Below, one piece after another: positions 11,173 to 22,520 of a stretch of DNA of 64,000 bases (the stretch's first letter is position 1; every line of letters starts with the position of its first letter). The notes beneath the pieces are model-generated. The model searched no databases. It was not told where the DNA came from and was given only the letters and a program-made list of their open reading frames with translations. Both the position numbers and the translations under genes were made by a program. The DNA comes from Liolophura sinensis (lineage: Eukaryota; Mollusca; Polyplacophora; Chitonida; Chitonidae): contig NC_088300.1 in the NCBI RefSeq assembly GCF_032854445.1, forward strand, positions 70,966,984-71,030,983, in the 5' to 3' direction.

Positions 11173-14100
11173 TTTTTATATATTTATACCCTACTGTGAC
11201 TGTAAAATGTCATTAATAAATGTGTTTCTACTTAAAACTCCGGGTATACATACATACAGATTTGTTAAAGACGCTTAAAAGTTAATCTAAGACAATGATT
11301 AGCCAATACTTTGATTAGAGTTGCACATCGCTCTTTGTAGCCCAACTATTTATCAGGACACCATTGTTCCAAACTGTTAATACCATACTTAATACCAGAT
11401 TTAACTTTAAGACAAGAGTAGAATTTTGTACTTAGCCCCAAGTAATTGCGTAACGTATATTAGATATGAGTAACTCAGCTGGTGTTATACTTTGACTTTG
11501 ACTACAACAATATGTGTAGGACTAACGCCGGGAATAGTGGTGCATGTTCCCAGGGCGAGTCAATAAATGATTCGTTTGCTCTAAGACCCATTTCCATCCA
11601 AATACCGGATATGTTTGAGAACATTAATCATGGTATTTCCACCAAACCGTGTTCTATCCAACTGAACGACTGTTTGACACTGAATTCCCAAAGCAAACAT
11701 TTAACTATTTCCAAATGTGGACATACCAATTGTCTTAGGCCTACATGTCCATCATTTGATACATCCGCCACTTTTATTTCCTCACTGACTGGTAAATGTT
11801 ATTCTATTAATTCCTACGTTAACTTAAGTTGTATTGCGTCCAACTGTATTTACGTGGTAACATGGAAGAAGTGTGGTCAGCAGTATGTTGGGAAGACCAC
11901 CCAGAAACTACATCTACGGGCACCGTGAACGGGCACCGTAAGTCCGTGCGCAAGAAACAATTGCTAATAGGCAAGCATTTCTCTGCCTCCGACAATGACT
12001 GGGACCATTTCAGCATTCAAATAATAGAATCGGTTTATCCATCAACAAATGAGACAGATGTCGAATTTGAACGTAAAATCCGTGACTGTGAGCTTTTCTG
12101 GATGCTAGAGATTGGTTCAGTCTTCCCATATGGGTTGAATGATAACGTTATGGGAATCGGCAATGTAACATCTAGCCAACCACATGACTCCATCATAACA
12201 AATTTATTCAAATACCATAAAGGTAGACCTCGCAGTCATGGTAGGAGGAAGTTCAACAGAAACATGATTCACAAACACGTTACAGTTAGTTATTTAGTAG
12301 GATTTTCGTATGACACCAATAGCATGCAAGCTCTGCGCACGGTATTATATGCACTGCCATTGAACTTGCTAAAACAGGTAGTTCAAGACGGATCCAATAA
12401 CATACACAATTTTAATGTTCCACCTCACCTTGTACATCTGTGTCAAGACATATCGTATTTTCGATTGTATCGCCCTGTAACTACAATTCAAACTCAACAC
12501 GATCGACTCTTTCTGAAGATAAAGTATTTAGACAGTGGCCTTGATTTAATTAACCTACCACGCATCTTTAATGAACCTGATGTTCGTAGTGCTGTGCCTA
12601 ATTATTTTAATATCCTAGAACCACCTTGCATATCCTATGAGTATACAAAGCCTATCGCTTCCAAAATTTTCAATTATTTCCAGGCCACCAAAGAGTTCGA
12701 TTTGGCGGCGTACACTTCTGGCGGCTATAACTGTGATTGTGAATCCTCAGTTTTTACCTACGACAAATGTAAACATGTCCTGACTGGTGACCTTAATATT
12801 GTTGAGAGTCATGATCTAAGGAATCTCTTTGTGAGGGGTCCTAAGTATAGAGAAAAGAGAAATGTCAACATTCGACCAAACCAAAAAAATATCATCTCGG
12901 CACTTGAGGAGTATGTTAAAAAATGGTCAAAACGGGACAAAGTGGATTCTTCGGTACTTAACGATTGTCAAAAAGAAGGTTAGTTTAACTATACACCGTC
13001 TAGACATTCATGCTCTACCTAAAGTTAAACAGCCTCTGAGGGATCCCACTATGTAAGAAACACTCGCTGACCTTCATGGTAAATTTGTCATCACTGTAGC
13101 AGACAAGGCTCCTAATAATGTCATCTTTATTTGCAAGAATTATTATTATCAAATTCTTGTTCAATAGCTATGTACATCTACAACGACATCCACGTATTTT
13201 GCTACTACATGTACTCTGGAGGAACTATTTAACAAACACAAAACCTTTCTTAAAGAAAGGCGCATAAATAACCTACCCGTCATACAGAAATACCACAACT
13301 GGATTCCTAAAATGAATAAATCCCCAAACAAGGCTCGATTTATTGCAGGTTCAAGAAGCTGTACCATCAAACTCTTGTCAACCCTACTTACAAAAGCGTT
13401 ACAAGAAGGAAAGTCATTTTGGAATAAGTATTGTTGTGCCATAACAAAAAATTCAGGTGTCAACTGCATGCGGATTCTTAACAACTCCAAACGTCTTACA
13501 GAAGAACTTGATGCTCATATGCATATACCGTACAAAGACGTATCCACATGGGATTTCTCCTCTCTATACTACGATTCCTCACAAAGATCTTTTTGAACTA
13601 AAGCATTTACTAAAACAGGTCACCGTTACATTAACATCAGAAGCAATACGGCTTTGTTTAGTTCTACTCTTTATAAAGATTACCACTCAAGGGATGTTAC
13701 ATTATTTATTGAATTACATGAATTTCTCATTAATAACATCTATGAGAAATTCGGAGATACCATTTACCAACAGTGCATAGGTATTTCAGTGGGTACCAAT
13801 TGTGCGCCTCCTTTGGCAGACCTATACCTGTTTTCATATGAATACGACTATATGCAGAAATTACTTAAAAGTAATATCTTTAAAGCTCGATCCTTTTCAT
13901 TTACCAAGCGGTATATTGATGATCTACTGGCGTTAAATAACCCCATATTGCTGAAGCGGTGAAGGAAATCTATCCGCCTTCACTGGATTTAAAGGAGACA
14001 ACAGATAGTCCTGAAGGTACATCTTATTTGGCTCTATATTTGTACAAAGACGAGCAAGGTCTGCTTTCACGCCGCCTATACGACAAAAGGGATAATTTAA

Positions 14101-16658
14101 ATTTTGATATTGTAAATTATCCTTATTTAGATAGCACTATACCAAAAGGTCCATATACATATCTCGCCTTGTAGCATTTGTCAGATCTTGCGTTAATTGT
14201 GATGATTTTAATCTGCGTCACAAATTGCTAGTTCAAAAACTAGTTTGTCAAGGATACTCCATCAAACGCCTTCATTCTAAGTTTCTAAAATTTTACAATG
14301 AGTATAACACTCTCGTTGGCAGGTATGGACAGAGCGTTTAGAATCTCTGGCGATCTGCATTTTGATCAACCACATCATAACATCATAGATGGCGCCTTTT
14401 GTAGCATGAGATCTTTACATATTAACGGGAAAGACGTAATCGTCCGTTACTTTTGAATCACAATCTGATCGGTTAGGGTCTGTAACACTCGCCATTTTCA
14501 AACTGTATCTAATACCGCTTAACCTGGGGCTAGGTGCCGTAAAGGTAGCCATGGTCATTACATCAGCATGATGCCTTTATGAATAGTTGCAGTTCAAGCG
14601 CGACTGAGATACTTGTTTAATTATTTGACCTGGAACTCATTCACGGACTACGAATTTGAACTTATGGATATGGAATTCATGCCTGGAATATTCATTGTCT
14701 GCCCGGCACCATTGAAAACTGATGACCGCTTCTCTCTTGTGTGTTACCGGCTTTATTTCTTATTTGTATAATTTGTGATAATCTGACTGTAATGTCAGTC
14801 AGGTTTTTGAGTGGTGGAAATCGTACTGATTCCTGCGAAAAACCGCCACATAAATGCCTTTGTGAAGACTCCATCAAATAAAGGCTAATTAGAAACTCAT
14901 TTTTCTTTTGGTTAGATACACAATATATACTTACAAAACACTTGCACACTTTATTTACTGCGTGCGATGTCTTTACCTTGAATTTTCAGCTGCACGTGTG
15001 CCTTTGTTGGTGGGTTACCATCAACTTCACATGTGTAATTTCCAGAGTCAAAGAGAGAGGGAGCGGCAAGCAGCATTGACCAGCGTTCCCCAAAACCGAT
15101 TCTGTTCTGAAATTCCGCGGAACTCATCATGAAGCCTGTTACGTTTATTTGTAAGATTACTGAATTTCGCTCATTCCTCTGCCTGTACCACGTGACCTGG
15201 TGAGGGCCGAGAGACGCAGAGCTTGCATTGCACGGCAAAGAAACGAAGTCCTCAGTTTCATTGGCAACGACATAGTGAAGGAGGTCGCTTCCAGAGCACA
15301 CTGAAAGTTAAAAAAATATACAGCTGTTCAATGTATGTATGTACTTTCTGATTTAGCCTACACCGTACTATAAACTCCACTTTACGATCAGTCATTACAG
15401 AACCGTAAAAGTGGGAGCGTTCATAGACTGACGTTTTGTCCTTACTCATCTCCAAGTGTTTACTCTGTCATTATATGTTTTGCTCAGTATTCCATAATTT
15501 ATGACCAGCACATGAGTTAAATCAATAATGGCAGCCATTGTGGACTTGTGAATTTGATCACTTATTTGGCCGTTGTTCGTTACAAAGATACAACCGAAAG
15601 TCTATGTGTTGCAGTCTATGTGTTCAACTACTTTAGATTTTTTTTTTTAGATATGTGAGATAATATTTGCATCATAGACTGAATTTGACCTGACTCATAC
15701 ACAATCTGAAATCTGTTGAAAACATATATATAGGCAGGGATTAGATATTTATAACACTTTGACACAGATACACAGCATATATGTTGTAGTGAACTGTGTC
15801 AGCTTATCAATGATTAGGTTGATTTGTTCAATTCTCTATCCTTCCAAAGTCCACCCATTCATCTAACTCTCCATCCAACTATCCATCTTTCCATCCAGCT
15901 ATCCATCCATCCATTTATCCAACTTTCAATCTTTCCATCCAGCTATCCACCTTTCCATCCGGGAAGAGCAGAACTTGCTGAATATGGTCAAAGTCATTCA
16001 TCTATCCCACTATCCATCCATCCAACTATTCATCTTTCCATCCAACTTTCCATCCACACCACATCAATCCATTCATTAATCCACTCCATACTCCATTCAT
16101 TACTCAGTTCGTTCATCAATCAGCCCATTACTTCCTTAGGCCATCCATGTATCCACCCATCTATGCATCAATGCATCCATCCATCCATCCATCCATCTAT
16201 CAGTGCATTAGCGAATTTATTTGTTCATATATATATTCTCACATCAATCAGTCCATTGTTTGAATATCTGTCTCTTTATACAAAATTCCACTCATCTGTG
16301 AGTCCATCCAACCATCCATTCATCGGTCTATTTGTCGGTATAACCCATTCATGCGTCTGTCCATCCACCCATCAATCCATCCGCCTATCGAACCACCCAT
16401 TCACCGGTCCATTAATATATAAAAGCTTACAACATAGAGGGAAAACTAGAGTCAGTGTCATAACTGACAATGGTCATACAAAGCCGGTGAAATATGGCAA
16501 ATTAGACGCCCTGTAGCACCATGGATTGAGTAGAATTAGCTAAAAGTCCGTTCATCCATTCAAACAGATGTGGTAAACTAGCACTTACCTCTACATAAGG
16601 GTAGCAGTAAAAGGACCCATGCCATCCTCATACAACGTGGTGCTCCTGTCCCTGCCAT
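6203..16658 (-). CDS. Ig domain / three-TM / beta-propeller receptor-like protein, six exons
   Basis: Exons: 16658-16589, 15300-14977, 10884-10696, 9857-9774, 9420-9295 and 7371-6203, together 1962 nt, giving 653 residues and a stop. All five introns are GT-AG and phase 1, and the frame stays open across every junction, which is strong support. Order: signal peptide (1-24), Ig V-type domain (about 30-131; Cys47, Trp61, Asp108-Ser-Gly-Asn-Tyr112-Thr-Cys114), Ser/Thr-rich stalk, TM1 (about 153-173), a basic cytoplasmic loop, TM2 (about 196-217), a 6-residue outer turn, TM3 (about 224-250), a basic NRFHRTRR stop, a tail with six (S/T/I)LPK motifs (305-349), an Asp/Glu run (360-376), and a beta-propeller of roughly six NHL/TRIM2-like blades (about 379-653). 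The predicted role is a surface receptor with an intracellular protein-binding propeller; that is inference. Alternative exons cannot be excluded. I know no named family with this order. Confidence 0.85.
7607..7856 (+). mobile_element. SINE family A copy with long (TAAA)n tail, in intron 5
   Basis: A truncated family A body (TGGTCGTACGTGGGAAGGTC, CTCCCACCATAAAGTTACTC, ATTCTTGAGTATGGCGG) runs into about 100 bp of (AAAT)n with a short ATAG interruption. It lies antisense to the host gene. Confidence 0.85.
8415..8630 (-). mobile_element. SINE family C copy, in intron 5
   Basis: Read on the - strand it contains ACATTAAAAACGGCACTTGG, then GATTGGTTGGCCCG and CAGTATAATGAGTG. The last two are the core shared with the copies at 21.06 and 63.1 kb. 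Confidence 0.6.
8692..8850 (-). mobile_element. SINE family A fragment, in intron 5
   Basis: A (TTTA)n tail is followed by TTTGATTGGTGTTATG and AGCATTATGGTGGGAGGAAA, matching the family A body on the - strand. The head is lost into the neighbouring minisatellite. Confidence 0.75.
8913..9256. repeat. 43-bp minisatellite, eight copies
   Basis: Units start with AATGGTCCACCGTGTATGAT and run head to tail with exactly 43-bp spacing (8913, 8956, ... 9214). Copies differ mainly at a few positions (CCGTG/CTGTG/CGTTT; CAGTG/CATTG/CAACG). A diverged partial unit precedes the array. It lies in intron 5, about 40 bp downstream (on the - strand) of the exon 5 donor. Confidence 0.95.
9295..9420 (-). CDS. 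Exon 5: TM3 and basic stop-transfer
   Basis: The acceptor is CTCATTGTAG and the donor is AGAAG/GTAGGT. It encodes a Gly/Leu/Ile/Val/Cys-rich helix followed by NRFHRTRRTK, which fits the positive-inside rule with the C-terminus in the cytoplasm. Confidence 0.85.
9774..9857 (-). CDS. Exon 4: TM2
   Basis: The acceptor is TTTGCTAG and the donor is CTCT/GTGAGT. It encodes 28 residues, nearly all hydrophobic (CAFCGLLLSFASLVC onward), ending in GRPGL, the short turn before TM3. It is too short to show up as a long ORF. Confidence 0.85.
10060..10320 (+). mobile_element. SINE family B copy, in intron 3
   Basis: It shares GAAGTTGTAACTTCC-type sequence and CTTGCCTTCGGTAAGGCGTC and AGTGAAGCAGTAC with the fuller copy at 62.8-63.25 kb, in opposite orientation. 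The tRNA head is missing here. Confidence 0.7.
10696..10884 (-). CDS. Exon 3: stalk, TM1 and cytoplasmic loop
   Basis: The acceptor is ACCAATGCAG after a T-rich tract. A donor G/GTGGGT at 10695 keeps phase 1; an upstream GTTAAA donor would break the frame. The exon encodes a Ser/Thr-rich stalk, a hydrophobic helix starting IDAFIVILLVWIV, then a positively charged loop (KWFRSLKLPEKVK). Confidence 0.85.
11094..11170. repeat. (TATC)n/(AT)n microsatellite
   Basis: About nine TATC units give way to about 22 AT dinucleotides, within intron 2 of the Ig/propeller gene. Confidence 0.95.
11470..14890 (+). mobile_element. Penelope-like retroelement, N-terminal GIY-YIG (Naiad-like), decayed
   Basis: It sits antisense in intron 2 of the Ig/propeller gene. 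Coding runs from about 11482 to a TAG near 14341 but is broken by several frameshifts and stops. Order on the + strand: Cys/His-rich segment (KCGHTNC), GIY-YIG nuclease start (NCIYVVTWKKCGQQYVGKT) at about 11845-11905, nuclease remainder with HRKSVRKK and ELFWMLEIG (to about 12170), pre-RT region (LRNLFVRGPKYRE, DKAPNNVIF), RT palm (TWDFSSLY; GISVGTNCAPPLADLYLFSY; YIDDLL at 13913), then LYDKRDNLNF and a post-RT segment. Classical Penelope elements have GIY-YIG after the RT; an N-terminal position is the hallmark of the Naiad/Chlamys clade. A short duplication near 11918-11940 breaks the nuclease frame. Outer limits are approximate; 14342-14890 looks like its 3' UTR. Confidence 0.8.
14977..15300 (-). 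CDS. Exon 2: Ig V-type domain
   Basis: The acceptor is a T-rich tract ending TTTCAG and the donor is CAAG/GTAAAG. One exon encodes one whole Ig domain bounded by phase-1 introns, the usual arrangement for shuffled Ig modules. The hallmark residues are all present: the B-strand Cys in LPCNAS, VTWYRQ in strand C, and DSGNYTCEV in strand F. Confidence 0.9.
15841..16400. repeat. (CCAT)n-rich low-complexity region, in intron 1
   Basis: Degenerate tandem TCCATCCA-type units stretch over about 560 bp with a short unique insert near 15961-15990. A long + strand ORF across it (15824-16516) is an artefact of the repeat. Confidence 0.9.
16589..16658 (-). CDS. Exon 1: start codon and signal peptide
   Basis: The ATG lies at 16658-16656. 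The exon encodes 23 residues with basic residues followed by a Trp-Val-Leu-rich hydrophobic core, ending in Cys-Arg before an AGAG/GTAAGT donor. It ends in phase 1, matching the Ig exon. Two further in-frame Met codons lie within the first 12 residues, so the exact start is uncertain by a few residues. Confidence 0.75.
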
Positions 16659-17280
16659 GTAGATGTACACCGAACCAATGTTGATAACAGCTTAGTGACC
16701 TAAAGTTGTGATTTTCAGCGGTTACGTTATTGAATATCTCGAACGAAATCTTGTAATTCTGACTTCCTCGTTATCACTGTGAGTTCGGTGAGTTTCTGAG
16801 TGTGATCCTGCAGATAGTACTTAACACTGAGACCGTTACCTGTAGTATGACTTGCACGTTCATCTTCACTCACTGAGAGCTCTTGGAAACACCGCCCAGC
16901 TCTATGTACAGGTAGTTTTCAAAGCACAAGTTGTCTTCCAGGTAAACCTTAGCGACTTCCCGGTAATTTGTTTTGAGGTCATATAACCTAATATTAAATA
17001 ATGCATGAAGTAGGCCTGTTGTTATTCGTGCGTTCCTTTAGTTTGAGCCCCAAAAGTCCGCACGTATACCTGGCCACATTAATATGGCTAACGTTCGTGG
17101 AAGGACAGGCGACTGTTTTAGGAACGCAGACTTCTCGACAGGGCTGACAGAAAGGCGTATTTATTTATAGTAAGGACCTCCTCTGACATAACCAATATAT
17201 TTGTAAGTCTTTTCAGACACATCACAATGCTGTTGTGTATTGATAGTACTCACTCGAGCGAAGCATTTTTTTTTTAAATA
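16659..17280. other. 5' flank of the Ig/propeller gene
   Basis: This is unique sequence upstream (on the - strand) of the ATG at 16658. It should hold the 5' UTR and promoter, but I see no clear TATA box or CpG-rich block, so no start site is called. Confidence 0.4.
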
Positions 17281-17305
17281 GGATACCAGCCAGTTTGTCC
17301 GTCCG

Positions 17306-17508
17306 TCAGCAACCCGGCCAGTTGATTAGCGACCCGGTCATTTGATTAGCGACCCGGTCAGTTGGTAAGCGACCCGGCCAGTTGATTAGCGACCCGGTCA
17401 GTTGGTTAGCGACCCGGTCAGTTGGTCAGCCACCCGGCCAGTTGGTCAGCGACCGGCCAGTTGGTTAGCGGTCCGGTCAATTACTAAGCGACCCGGCCAG
17501 TTGGTTAG
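17306..17508. repeat. 20-bp minisatellite, about ten copies
   Basis: Tandem units of GACCCGGTCAGTTGGTTAGC with variants CCGGCC, GATTAGC and GGTCAGC. A few units are one base short. The region is markedly GC-richer than its flanks. Confidence 0.95.
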
Positions 17509-18014
17509 TTAGGATCACGTGATTTATTCAACCCAATCTGATGGTCATTTTCTCCAAGCCTTATGAATTCAATTGGAAATGGCATAATGTGTTTTTAGCG
17601 AAATGAATGTAGTAACGCATATGCAATAAAAGTTTAAAGAGTCAGTTTAATGTGTTATGTCTAGCATCAAAATTAACCCACTTGTCAGACAAGTGTTCAG
17701 AAATAGCTATAAGTTTCGAGAAAACTCACTTATTTAAAACAGATCACTCGAATTTTTACTTTCATTTTCCGTTCTGACGCATGTTTAGGCTTGACGTCAG
17801 TCTTCCAAGCCCTACATACTAGCGTCGACAGTATTAATAACATAGTCAGGTTTAGGCCCTGTGCGTTCTTATGTAGACCTGAGTTAGTGTGCATCGCCAG
17901 GTTAAATACACATTGCTGACATAGATAGACAGATATCTGTGCACTGACAATCTGACGTGTGGTAGCCGTAGGAAACTGTATCACAAGTTAAAATGGAAAA
18001 GTTGCAATAGTTCA

Positions 18015-18070
<56 letters not shown>

Positions 18071-21060
18071 TATATTTATAGGTTGAAGCTGATGTCAGAG
18101 CATGTTCTATTAATGTAGCATGATGTTTACAAAAGTAAAGACAAATAAAGACGTTGTGTTCACGTAAAAAGCAAGGAGAATGCCTGAGTCCTGCGGATAT
18201 GTGCACATCAGAATATATACCTCGCGTCACTATATGAAAAGAGCATGAAGTAGGTCATAATGTATATGAGAGGCACACGAAGGTTTCGTATACGCGCAGT
18301 ATAAAACGCATGATTTAACCTAATGACGAAGCTCTATGGACAGTTTGATATTCTGTAACTGACACCCCTGTTAAGTGGACAGTTGATATAACATCAGCTC
18401 TTTATTCCTTTGTAAGCTTTTCAAATCTGGCTATTAAACTGAATTATTATCAAATTAACGTTACATTTATAGGTTATTAGGTGAATACGGGCTGATGTGG
18501 ACGAGTTCTATTTTGTAATGAGTACAAAAAGGTATCTCTACAAATCCTTATCTGTTAATTTGCTCCTTAATCCTTAATCTGACATATAATTTGAAACTGA
18601 CCGTCGAACATGCGTGGACATGATTAGGCCACATCCTGGGGCCTGTATGAATGTTGTGACATTCATTCTAAAATAAAACTTAACCTGTAGTTCAGCCACT
18701 ATACGAAAGATCTCATGAATTTTCATCGTGTTCTTTGTTGTCAGTGTGTTTATACATCGTAGGTAAGTCGGCACATTTCATATAGCTTTAATGATCTTGT
18801 GCATCTCGACCCTTAAACTTGTACGCTCTGTAATACAAAGTTGATGGTCAACAAAGTACACAATGCGTCAATTTTAGTTGCACAAATTTGTAACTCTAGC
18901 CTATCTCCAACCCCTCCTTCAGAAAGTCAAGGCCTGTACAATAAAGACAGGGATAACAGTTGAACCGACAAATTCCCTCATTAAAATCATACGTGAGAAT
19001 TTTCACTTATATGACGTTGGTCTGTTTTATGGATGGAGGAACCGGTAGTGATCCACAAGGTACAATCTTCCAACACTTGATATTTTCTATTTATCTGATT
19101 AGTGTTTAATACCTTACTTAAGAATATTTCACTTATACCACGACTGTCAACATTATGGTGGGAGAAAAACCAACCTTTGACAAGCAACACTTAAATTCTT
19201 ATCGACAAAGAATCATCCCGTAACGACGTATTTCAATGGCTTCAGACTGATGGGGAAATATATACAGGTGTCCCAGATATTGTCAAAATAGTTTGCTCAA
19301 TGGAGAAAACGCTTCACACTTCTAACGAGCACGAGGGGCCTTCGTGTGTTTATGCATATTGTTTTTCAAAGATCTTGGAATACCACATATATGAAGGGCA
19401 TTACTTCTGCACCCATATCTGAGAATGCTGTTGACAAATATACATCAAACTTTGTTGTCATAAAATTCTATAATTCTGTAATTTTTGTTCATAAGTCATA
19501 GAACTACACGGGAAGGATAAAAAGTGATGAAAAGTTCCATTCAAGGTGAAAAAATAAACACACATAAAAGTGTGCTGATGTCGCAGGTTAACTGAGCACA
19601 CATGTAGTATACCTCTTACAACCCTAGAAGAACCAGAGAGACTAGCATCACATTTTGACGTGAAGACTGGGATTAGACAGTCTGTGAAAACGTTGTTTAG
19701 AATTGCATGTCAGGTTGTCTGATTCGTGGTTCAGCGCTGTACTCATATGTTTTTCACTTTTACGACCAGCCAGTTGTCACTGGCGGGGAAATCGCAGTCC
19801 TTTGATTGTTGTTTTTTTTTTTTGAATTTCCATCAATCAGCAAATAATACATCTTTTATAATATAGCTTTTGTCGAACTTTCCCAACACTTGACGCATGA
19901 AGAAGATTTTTAAGGCTGTAGTAGGAAATACTTGTGGAATTTTTATAATCATATTTTTTTGACGAACCATCTAAGAATGTCGCAAACCGTTTATTGCTAC
20001 AAATACCCAGAGAACTGTGAAAATATAGCTAAATCTCGTTATTTCTTTTGCCGCGACAGGAATTGAACCAGAACCTTGTTTCGTCTACGGGCGTATAATG
20101 CGCGGTCACGAACGGTCACTGTCCAATCTCACACTGAGGTATTAACGAACGATTATCGTTTAAGTGATACTCACCAATCTTAATTTTATAATGTTATGCT
20201 TAAAGTAAGATAGATGTAGTAAGATAGATGATCCTCATTTCCTTAAAAGTTTCACTAGCATAGCCTATTATAAGGCGGGTTTAAAATGAGTACACAAACC
20301 GTTACGGTTTACACATGCGCAATTGATGCAATTGGGTGAAAGATTTCCTTAGTCTGCCTGCATGCCTGCGGATGGTCGTGGGTTTCCCCCGGACACTGCC
20401 GGGTTTCTTCCCACCGTAATGCTGGCCACCGTCGTATAAGTGAATATTCTTGAGCATGGCGTAAAACACCAATCAGATAAATAAATGAATCAAAGATTTG
20501 CCTCCGAACTGAAGACTAAAGGGGCACTGATGAGATAATACTACCTCACAGACATTATAGGTTGTTGATAAATTTTTGCACATGGTTAAAATAAAACATG
20601 TTTAAAACACGTTTTTGCTCAGTGTTACTGCCCACCCACTCTAGGTTACCCCATGGTGACCAAATGCTTTGACTTCACTTCCTGCAACAACAGCTCAAAA
20701 ATAGTGGTGATACTAGGTTTATGTTTTGATATGTTGTAGAAAAAAGTACAAGGACCCTGAGGTGGTATTGTACTGTAACACGCGAAAGTTAACATAAGCA
20801 CATTTCTGATGTTGAAGTTGACAAATTTACCACATAAATAGTGAGGAAAATCAATACCCTTGTGTAACCCTTACGTGTGGGGTTTTCGGCTAAAAGTTAT
20901 CCCCCTTTGGCCAGTGGTGCAAACCTTGTTTCTGGGACTCGCAAGTCATATTCGCAAAATAAGAAGAGGAATCCTGCCTAGTGAAGTTAGGCGTCATCAT
21001 ATAACACCCATATTACATGTAATTAAATATTAAGTGGTGTCGTTATTGTGATTGTCGTGC
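17509..21060. other. Gene-poor spacer
   Basis: No exon with both a good splice site and an open frame was found. It contains the (AT)n tract at 18.02 kb, a family A SINE fragment on the - strand at about 19080-19170, and a family A copy on the + strand at about 20364-20490 (GCGGATGGTCGTGGGTTTCC, then a short AATCAGATAAATAAATG tail). Confidence 0.5.
18017..18068. repeat. (AT)n microsatellite
   Basis: About 25 AT dinucleotides. Confidence 0.95.
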
Positions 21061-21063
21061 ATA

Positions 21064-21290
21064 TTGTAGAAGGAAACAGGGCGGGTTGGCCCGGTGTCAG
21101 TTTAATGTGACTGGATGGGTGTCATGTCTGATGTCTTTGGTATGATACTTCAGAGTCGGCAGCACTTTGGCGGGATGTACTCGCCCTGCTGCAAGAAGAA
21201 ACAATAAATGTACACACACCTAATAACATCTCGTCATCATATGACGGAAAGATTGCTAAGTGTGACGTTAAATATCAAGCATTCATATAT
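21064..21290 (+). mobile_element. SINE family C copy
   Basis: It contains GGGTTGGCCCGGTGTCAGTT, AATGTGACTGGATGGGTGTC, ATGTCTTTGGTATGATACTT and a 3' part with CGTCATCATATGACGGAAAG and GTTAAATATCAAGCATTCAT. The same 3' part recurs at about 32315-32385. It is the clearest + strand copy of the family. Confidence 0.7.
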
Positions 21291-21532
21291 ACATACGAAC
21301 ATACAGAAAGCTACTTTATCCACTCAAGATACACACTAGTCACGATAATGGCTGAAGGCCATTTTACCGCATTACAGTGGATGTACATTCTTAGTTAGTG
21401 TAATTTCCGACTATGAAGAGAATTGTGCTTTTAGCATCAACCGTCAGCAGACAACATTTGACACGAAATTTAAACTACAAGACTATTTCGTACTTATAGG
21501 AATGTAGCTTTTCAGACATCCAGGTTAGTATA

Positions 21533-22520
21533 TTGTAAAAGATAACACTACAAAACTGTTCTACTGGACAATGTATATTATTTACTGAGGTTGCGGTGAC
21601 AACCTATGGCCTTCAACAGAGTAAGGTTTTAAACAAAAAGAATTCCTAATTACATACAAAACATGTACATCCGTGCATGTGTTTTCATTACATTTTATTT
21701 CATACACCACACCACATGTCTTTTCTGATTTCTGTTTCTGATATGGTTTTAAGGCTGTATTTATAGAATGTTGCGCGAAAAGTCTTCAGATTTTTTCTGA
21801 TAAAAACCTTATAAGAAACTGAGAACATCTCTCGTTCGACCTTAGGACAAGACAAGTGCTGTGGTGTATGAAATGAAATGTGGTGAAAACACAAGCAGTT
21901 ATGCATATATTGGTGAAACACAGTAACCACTAATAAACCGTGTTAAACAACATCAAAAACCGGCATCCAGTAATTATGATTTTGCTGTATTCCAACATGT
22001 ATGTATGGGGATAAGGTGAATATTTGATCGAAGGAGCCCCATTGGTTAGAGAGAGGGGTTAGAAGGAAGCCATTTTCGTAAAGGTTAAAAATCCCACTCT
22101 CAACCGCAATGGAGGATTCAAATTTAACTTATCACACACCTGGGACACAGCGTTGAAAAAAAAAGAAAAAAAAAAGTTAATTAGCTTGTGTAAATGTACC
22201 TCAACATGGTAAAATTTGTTCACTCGTGTAAAACTGTACTATGTTAAGATTCTGTCACTATATATAAGCTCCAGTTGTCTCATTGTTTAAAATTGTAGGG
22301 ACCCATTGTATACTTCAACCATGAGCGTGAACTGTGTTCATCAGAAAACTTGTACATACTGGTTTGTTCACTTTGTTTTTGTATTTAACTTCAATATAAA
22401 TAGGAATTCTTCTTGTTTAAAACCTTACTCTGTTGAAGGCGATAGGTTGTCTCCGCAACGTCAGCAAATAATATACATTGTCCAGTAGAACAGTTTTATA
22501 GTGTTATCTTTTAGAGTATT
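21533..22520 (+). mobile_element. Penelope-like fragment flanked by inverted repeats
   Basis: Two about 120-bp arms (21533-21655 and 22390-22520) are close inverted copies of each other, sharing AAGATAACACTACAAAACTG, TTCTACTGGACAATGTATAT and ATGGCCTTCAACAGAGTAAG (reverse-complemented in the right arm). Between them, positions 21864-22160 on the + strand read as a GIY-YIG endonuclease: VYEMKCG, then YAYIGET, an in-frame stop, then RVKQHQK, AVFQH, and KEAIFVKVKNPTLNRNGG, the usual C-terminal signature. Penelope elements often carry such inverted or tandem pseudo-LTRs. No RT remains, so it is a truncated dead copy. Confidence 0.7.

Noticed and set aside
14650-14760. Hammerhead ribozyme in the Penelope element's 3' region
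   Set aside because: A CTGATGA core word is present near 14718, but no GAAA at the right spacing and no convincing stems.
15824-16516. 230-codon + strand ORF
   Set aside because: The product is Ser/His/Pro-Ile repeats from a (CCAT)n region inside intron 1 of the - strand gene.
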